Shown: one piece after another, positions 59,540-64,000 of the stretch
Numbering within the stretch: position 1 is the stretch's first letter
How the letters are laid out: every line of letters starts with the position of its first letter
Assembly: GCA_963775505.1 (NCBI GenBank)
Contig: CAVZIL010000008.1
Span: forward strand, 434,001-498,000
DNA length: 64,000 bases
Direction: 5' to 3'
Origin: JAIBJN01 sp963775505
Lineage (GTDB): Bacteria > Actinomycetota > Thermoleophilia > Gaiellales > Gaiellaceae
Notes under the pieces: model-generated
Told to the model about the DNA's origin: nothing
The model's input: the letters and a program-made list of their open reading frames with translations, nothing else
The model's database searches: none
Position numbers and translations under genes: made by a program

Positions 59540-60437
59540 GCTTCGAGGTGTCGACGACCCGGAAGTCGGAGCCCTGCACGCGGTGGAGCGCGTGCAGCTG
59601 GTCGTTGGACCAGCGCGGATCGGGGACGCCCGAGATGTACCAGCTCGAGCCGTTGTCGGCGACGATCATCCCGTAGCGCTTGAGCGCGCGCAGGATGACG
59701 CGCGCCTGCGGCGGGAAGCTGGCGACCGGGAAGTTGGAGCGGAGGCGCAGGCGCAACCCCATGGGCGGGAGGTTCCGACTTGTGGAGCTCGACGCGAAGT
59801 GCCGGGCCGGGTAGACGTACGCGCGCCGCGAGCGCTGCACGGTGAAGCGGAGCGCGTGGTCGATGGCGCCGCCCGCCACCTCGTCGTAGCGTGCGAGGCC
59901 CGGCAGGATCGGGAGGCCGGCGGCGTCGGCCGACGTCCAGCCGCGGGGACGGAGCGCGTTCGAGCCCAGGTCCCAGATCGCCCCGGAGCCTGCATCCCAA
60001 GCCGGCCAGAGGTCGAAGAGCTCGTAGAGGGTGCACGAGTCCCTGTCGACGATGATCGCGTGGCGGTCGCCGTCGGCGGCCGGGCCGCCCTCGATCGCCA
60101 CGTCCGGCGGGATCGGGTACGGCCCCGGGTCGCTCTCGTCGCCGTAGAGGAAGTCGACGAAGGACGTCGGCTGCGCGCTGTCGACCACAGTGACCGGAAT
60201 CCCGATCGGGCCGCCGTCCCAGAGGCCCGAGCCGAAGTCCGCGTGCACGTTCCGGCTCGCGCCGATCGCTCTCACGATCTCCTTCGAGCGCCGGTGCTTC
60301 GGCAGCTTGTCGACCCGCTTGTTCCAGACGTTCGAGGCCGGAAAGACCGGGCAGTCGGGCGCCTCGGGAAGCGGCGCCGCGAGCGCGGAGGGAACGAGCA
60401 GCGCCGCGGCCAGGGCCGCGGTGAGAACGAGCCTCAT
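59529..60437 (-). CDS. Secreted protein of an uncharacterised family
   Basis: This 302-aa protein has a signal peptide (RLVLTAALAAALLVPSALAA) and then APDCPVFPASNVWNKRVDKLP, followed by FGSGLWDGGPIGIPVTVV, DRHAIIVDRDSCTLYELFD, SNALRPRGWTSADAAGLPILPGLARYDEVA and IVADNGSSWYISG. The motifs give a clear impression of a conserved extracellular family, perhaps carbohydrate-active. I recognise no named domain. A cysteine pair (DCPV and DSCTLY) may form a disulfide. ATG 60437 is used. Confidence 0.75.
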   Translation of the reverse strand: MRLVLTAALAAALLVPSALAAPLPEAPDCPVFPASNVWNKRVDKLPKHRRSKEIVRAIGASRNVHADFGSGLWDGGPIGIPVTVVDSAQPTSFVDFLYGDESDPGPYPIPPDVAIEGGPAADGDRHAIIVDRDSCTLYELFDLWPAWDAGSGAIWDLGSNALRPRGWTSADAAGLPILPGLARYDEVAGGAIDHALRFTVQRSRRAYVYPARHFASSSTSRNLPPMGLRLRLRSNFPVASFPPQARVILRALKRYGMIVADNGSSWYISGVPDPRWSNDQLHALHRVQGSDFRVVDTSKLRP

Positions 60438-60468
60438 CTTCTCGTTGTCTGCCCGCGTCGGGCGGGCG

Positions 60469-60939
60469 TCAATCCCCGACTTGGAGGAGCACGGCCATGC
60501 GGTCCCAGCGGTCGAGCTCGCAGCCGTTGGAGCGCTCGAACGCCGCGTCGACCCGCTCGCCGTCGAGAACGCCGACGACCGTGGCCTGCTCGGGACCGCC
60601 GAAGATCATCGTGCATGCCGCATCGGGGGCGACGGGCTCGAGCGCCTGCGGATCGGCGGCCAGGGCCGCGCAGGCTCCCCCGGGGTCCGGATGTGTGCCG
60701 CCCGCCGGATCGCAGGTCAGCGTCGCCTCGCGGGACTCACCTTCCGGGCCCTGAGGCCAGAACGTGATCGTCAGCTCCGTTGCCGGAGCGGCCGGTTCGC
60801 CTTCGTCGTCGCCGTCCCCCGAGCCGCAGCCGGCGGCGAGCAGCGAGATCAGTGCGACGACAAGGACGAGGCCAGCTCGTCGGTGCGCCGCGCCAGCTCG
60901 ACGTCGCGCTCGGTGATCGCCCGCTTCACGTGCGTCCAC
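60469..60939 (-). CDS. Lipoprotein with subtilisin-inhibitor-like (SSI) domain
   Basis: This protein of about 156 aa has a hydrophobic signal (AGLVLVVALISLLAAGC) with a lipobox and then an SSI-like domain. The domain shows LTITFWPQGPEGESREATLTCDP, a central CAALAADPQAL, DAACTMIFGGPEQATVVG, and FERSNGCELDRWDRM, with paired cysteines. SSI proteins inhibit serine proteases; here a membrane-anchored form is unusual. The only canonical start in frame is GTG 60939, which overlaps the dehydratase gene by 91 bases. A shorter, non-canonical start closer to the signal is possible. Confidence 0.72.
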   Translation of the reverse strand: MDAREAGDHRARRRAGAAHRRAGLVLVVALISLLAAGCGSGDGDDEGEPAAPATELTITFWPQGPEGESREATLTCDPAGGTHPDPGGACAALAADPQALEPVAPDAACTMIFGGPEQATVVGVLDGERVDAAFERSNGCELDRWDRMAVLLQVGD

Positions 60940-61115
60940 CAGCGGACTGTAACCGCGTTCCAGCTGATCGAGATGTCCGGGTGGTGGTTCGCCTCCTCGG
61001 CCGCCTCGGCGAGGCGGTTCACGAAGATCATCGCCTCGGCGAAGTCCTTGAAGCGGTAGCCGCGCTGCAACGCGCCGCGAACCTCGTTCCAGCCCTGCGG
61101 GTGCTCGACGGCCAT
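60849..61115 (-). CDS. Pterin-4a-carbinolamine dehydratase
   Basis: This 88-aa PCD/PhhB-type enzyme dehydrates 4a-hydroxytetrahydropterin and recycles the cofactor of aromatic hydroxylases. The motif EEANHHPDISISWNAVTVRWWTH holds the catalytic histidines. ATG 61115 shares a base with the stop of the upstream lipoprotein (TGATG). The downstream SSI lipoprotein start lies inside this gene. No pterin-dependent hydroxylase is present in the window, so a molybdopterin- or moonlighting-type role is equally open. Confidence 0.9.
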   Translation of the reverse strand: MAVEHPQGWNEVRGALQRGYRFKDFAEAMIFVNRLAEAAEEANHHPDISISWNAVTVRWWTHVKRAITERDVELARRTDELASSLSSH

Positions 61116-61489
61116 CAGCGCGCATTCTCGCTCACCGTCAGCGTCCCGTCCGAGACAACCCCGCGCAGCTCGATCGGGCGGTCCGTCCAGCTCACGGCTC
61201 CCTCGGTGACGAGGCCGTCCACCTCCTCGAGCGCCAGGCCTTCGACGACGAGCGAGGAGCCGCCGCACTGGGGCGGGAACGACTCCGCAAGCGCCGAGCA
61301 GAGGCGAACGTCGTCGCCCTGCGCGAGGAGGTTGCCGCTCACCACCAGCGGCTCATCGGAGTCGGAGGCGAGCGCGTCGTCGATCGAGACGACGGCGCCG
61401 TCGTCGTCCGCGGGGCCGTCGTCTCCGCCGCAAGCAGCCAGCCCGGCGGCGAGCATGAACGCGAGCAGGATGCAGCTGAAGGTCTTCAT
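61115..61489 (-). CDS. Putative lipoprotein of unknown function
   Basis: This 124-aa protein has a signal peptide with lipobox (MKTFSCILLAFMLAAGLAAC), an acidic linker (GGDDGPADDDG), and then a small domain with two cysteines (VRLCSALAE and PPQCGGSS). ATG 61489 is clean. The stop overlaps the dehydratase start, so the lipoprotein, dehydratase and SSI lipoprotein form one transcript. No family is recognised. Confidence 0.7.
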   Translation of the reverse strand: MKTFSCILLAFMLAAGLAACGGDDGPADDDGAVVSIDDALASDSDEPLVVSGNLLAQGDDVRLCSALAESFPPQCGGSSLVVEGLALEEVDGLVTEGAVSWTDRPIELRGVVSDGTLTVSENAR

Positions 61490-61529
61490 GCCTCTCTGAC
61501 CGCCGACGCGGCGGAAAGGTTCCGTGAGC

Positions 61530-61901
61530 CTACGAGACCGGCAGGCTCTCCACGGTCTCGTCGGCGATCGTCCAGGCGGCGAGCTCGCCCGTGCCGAGAG
61601 ACAGGATCACGTACGGCCTGCCCTTCCAGAGGCCGATCGACTCGACGTCGGTGCGCGACGGTCGCGGGGGCGAGGCGGGGTGCGAGTGGAAGACGGCGAG
61701 CTCGTAGCCGTCGTCCTCCAGGAACCACACCTCGGGGTCGATCTCGAGCTCGAAGCGATACGGGCTGGCAGCGCGGTTCCGCCCGGGGTAGAAGCGCTCC
61801 GCGACGCCGGCGCGCAGCGCCAGCAGGCCGCAGGCCTCGTTCGGGAGCTCCGCCTCGGCGTGCTCGACGAGCGCCGAGCGCACCTCGGCCGGGATCACCA
61901 C
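61530..61901 (-). CDS. Mec-type JAMM/MPN+ metallopeptidase for sulfur-carrier proteins
   Basis: This 123-aa zinc peptidase of the JAMM family (M67) has the full motif: Glu in LPNEACGLLAL and HSHPASPPRPSRTD with its His-x-His, Ser and Asp. In Mycobacterium, Mec cleaves cysteine from the CysO thiocarboxylate carrier. Here it lies directly after and overlaps the CysO-CysM reading frame by seven bases, so the function is supported by context. GTG 61901 or 61898 starts it. With a fused CysO-CysM it might also process the fusion (inference). Confidence 0.88.
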   Translation of the reverse strand: MVIPAEVRSALVEHAEAELPNEACGLLALRAGVAERFYPGRNRAASPYRFELEIDPEVWFLEDDGYELAVFHSHPASPPRPSRTDVESIGLWKGRPYVILSLGTGELAAWTIADETVESLPVS

Positions 61902-63102
61902 CAGAGGCGGTCCTCCATCGACGCGCCGACCTCGTCGGCGGGGCGCGTCCAGAAGTCGGCGGAGAGGTACTTCCAGCCTCCGTCGGCGAGGACGGCGACG
62001 ACGATGCCCTCGTCGAGCTCCTCGGCGACGCGCCGGGCCACGTGGACGACGGCGCCCGAGGAGACGCCCGCGAACAGGGCCTCGCGCTCCAGGAGCAGGC
62101 GCAGCCCGGCCACCGACTCCTCGTTCGTCACGAGCACCTTGCGGTCGAGCTTGGCGACGTCGAGGATCGGCGGGACGTAGCCGTCGGCGAGCGAGCGGAG
62201 GCCGTAGACGAGGTCGCCCTGAAGCGGCTCTGCCGCGGCCAGGATCAGACCGGGGAAGGACTCCCGGAGCCGGTCCCCTGCGCCCATGAGGGTGCCGCCG
62301 GTCCCGAGACCGGCGACGAGGGCGTCGACATGCGGGAGGGCATCTGCAATCTCGGCGCCCGTACCCTCGTAGTGGGCGCGGGGGTTGGCCTCGTTGCCGT
62401 ACTGGAAGGGCATGAACCAACGCGGGTCTCGCTCGGCCAGCCGCAGAGCGAGCCGGACGGCGCCGTTGGAGCCTTCCGAGGCCGGGGAGTACACGATGTG
62501 CGCGCCGTAGAGCTCGAGGAGCTTGACGCGCTCGGGGGTGGCGTTCTCGGGGAGGACGCAGGTCAACGGGTAGCCCTTGAGCCGGGCCACGAAGGCGAGG
62601 GAGATGCCCGTGTTGCCGCTGGTCGGCTCGAGGAGCTCGCGACCCGGCTCGAGCTCGCCGGAGGCCTCCGCGGCCTCGATCATCGCCTTCGCGACGCGGT
62701 CCTTGATCGAGCCCGTCGGGTTCTGGCCCTCGAGCTTGGCGTAGATGCGGACGCCGTCGTGCGGGGCCACGCGCGGCAGCTCGACGAGCGGGGTCTCGCC
62801 GATCGTCTCCAGGAGCGACGGGGTCAGCGTCCGCTCACCGCCGGCCATGGCCGGGAGCAGGATCACCGTCGAGCCGGGACGAACCGCGGTGTCGAGGCCG
62901 TCCAGCGTGCGCACGTCCTCGCTGTCGAGGTAGACGTTGACGAAGGGCGCGATCCCGTCGCCGTCCTCGAGCACCTGCCGGCCGAGGCCGGGGAAGCGCT
63001 CGGCGAGGTCGGCGAGCACGTCGCGCATGGTCGAGCCGCTGGCTTCGACCTCGCGCGCGCCGCCGACCTCGGAGCGCAACGTGGGCGGGATGCGAACCCG
63101 GA

Positions 63103-63106
<4 letters not shown>
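61895..63106 (-). CDS. In-frame fusion of CysO-type sulfur carrier and CysM O-phosphoserine sulfhydrylase
   Basis: The continuous 403-aa frame begins at GTG 63106 with a ThiS/MoaD-like ubiquitin fold (VIRVRIPPTLRSEVGGAREV... VRPGSTVILLPAMAGG). The di-glycine at residues 89-90 is the normal carrier C-terminus, but here the frame continues directly into CysM (ERTLTPSLLETIGETPLVELPR). CysM has the PLP lysine at about 135 (NPTGSIKDR), SGNTGISL, and the C-terminal DGGWKYLS. An internal ATG 62848 could start CysM alone, but no stop ends CysO. The pathway makes cysteine from O-phosphoserine and a carrier thiocarboxylate. An indel hiding a stop is the main alternative. Confidence 0.8.
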
Positions 63107-63999
<893 letters not shown>

Positions 64000-64000
64000 C

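Overview
The window looks like one contig of a high-GC, GTG-start-rich actinobacterium. I infer a member of the class Thermoleophilia (Gaiellales/Solirubrobacterales-like). The reasons are the very high GC content, the mixture of actinobacterial families (7Fe ferredoxin FdxA, a Mec/CysO/CysM sulfur-carrier cysteine pathway, an F420-type LLM oxidoreductase, a SARP-like BTAD regulator, DUF3105) and the absence of mycolate or sporulation genes. No rRNA, CRISPR array, integrase, transposase or phage gene is visible, so this is mostly ordinary chromosome. No gene-free stretch reaches 300 bases; the longest (11406-11692) holds a paired REP-like repeat.

Layout. 1-4.4 kb: a CcdA fragment, DUF309, Rieske protein, receiver-like protein, FdxA, a frameshifted methyltransferase, an isocitrate/isopropylmalate-type dehydrogenase and a small zinc-ribbon protein. 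4.4-11.4 kb: a DNA-repair block with overlapping AddB-like and AddA-like genes followed by endonuclease III. 11.7-17.5 kb: PAS protein, thioredoxin reductase, a bacterial eRF1-like protein, a sensor kinase and RmuC. 17.7-25.9 kb: nitrilase, class-V aminotransferase, EamA exporter, PaaK-like ligase, enoyl-CoA hydratase, a VOC protein, a DinG-like helicase with a LexA-type box, and DUF3105. 25.9-30.9 kb: an odd class II tRNA, a frameshifted SpoIVB-like protein, NfeD, CBS and Ppx/GppA proteins, initiator tRNA and greA. 30.9-36.3 kb: peroxiredoxin, ECF sigma factor, STAS protein, a DHA2 efflux pump and a DrrAB-type ABC exporter.

36.3-46.7 kb: a secreted propeller-like protein, a 1250-aa BTAD/cyclase-like/AAA/TPR regulator, two ring-cleavage-type VOC proteins, 3-methyladenine glycosylase, a membrane adenylate cyclase and a frameshifted OLD nuclease. 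46.7-51.9 kb: universal stress protein, VOC proteins, a BNR-repeat protein, cupin, F420-type LLM enzyme and a flavoprotein. 51.9-56.5 kb: a NarL-type two-component pair separated by a strongly structured intergenic element, a NagA-like protein and a CorC-type CBS protein. 56.5-61.5 kb: M20 peptidase, aldo/keto reductase, a frameshifted Gfo/Idh/MocA gene, a secreted protein, an SSI-domain lipoprotein, pterin carbinolamine dehydratase and a lipoprotein. 61.5-64 kb, minus strand: an overlapping sulfur-transfer operon made of an E1-like enzyme with an N-terminal rhodanese domain, a continuous reading frame joining a CysO-type sulfur carrier to CysM, and a Mec-type JAMM protease. It is a compact ubiquitin-like route to cysteine.

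Five genes carry a net +1 shift: the methyltransferase, the SpoIVB-like protein, the MFS C-terminus, the OLD nuclease and Gfo/Idh. Consensus errors are a real possibility, so apparent fusions and breaks should be read with that in mind. Several non-coding elements recur or are strongly palindromic: a REP-like family (11428, 11626, 57659), a dispersed hairpin repeat (20694, 28010), a nested inverted repeat (50766-50860), a structured element (53385-53510) and a duplicated tRNA 3' end flanking greA.
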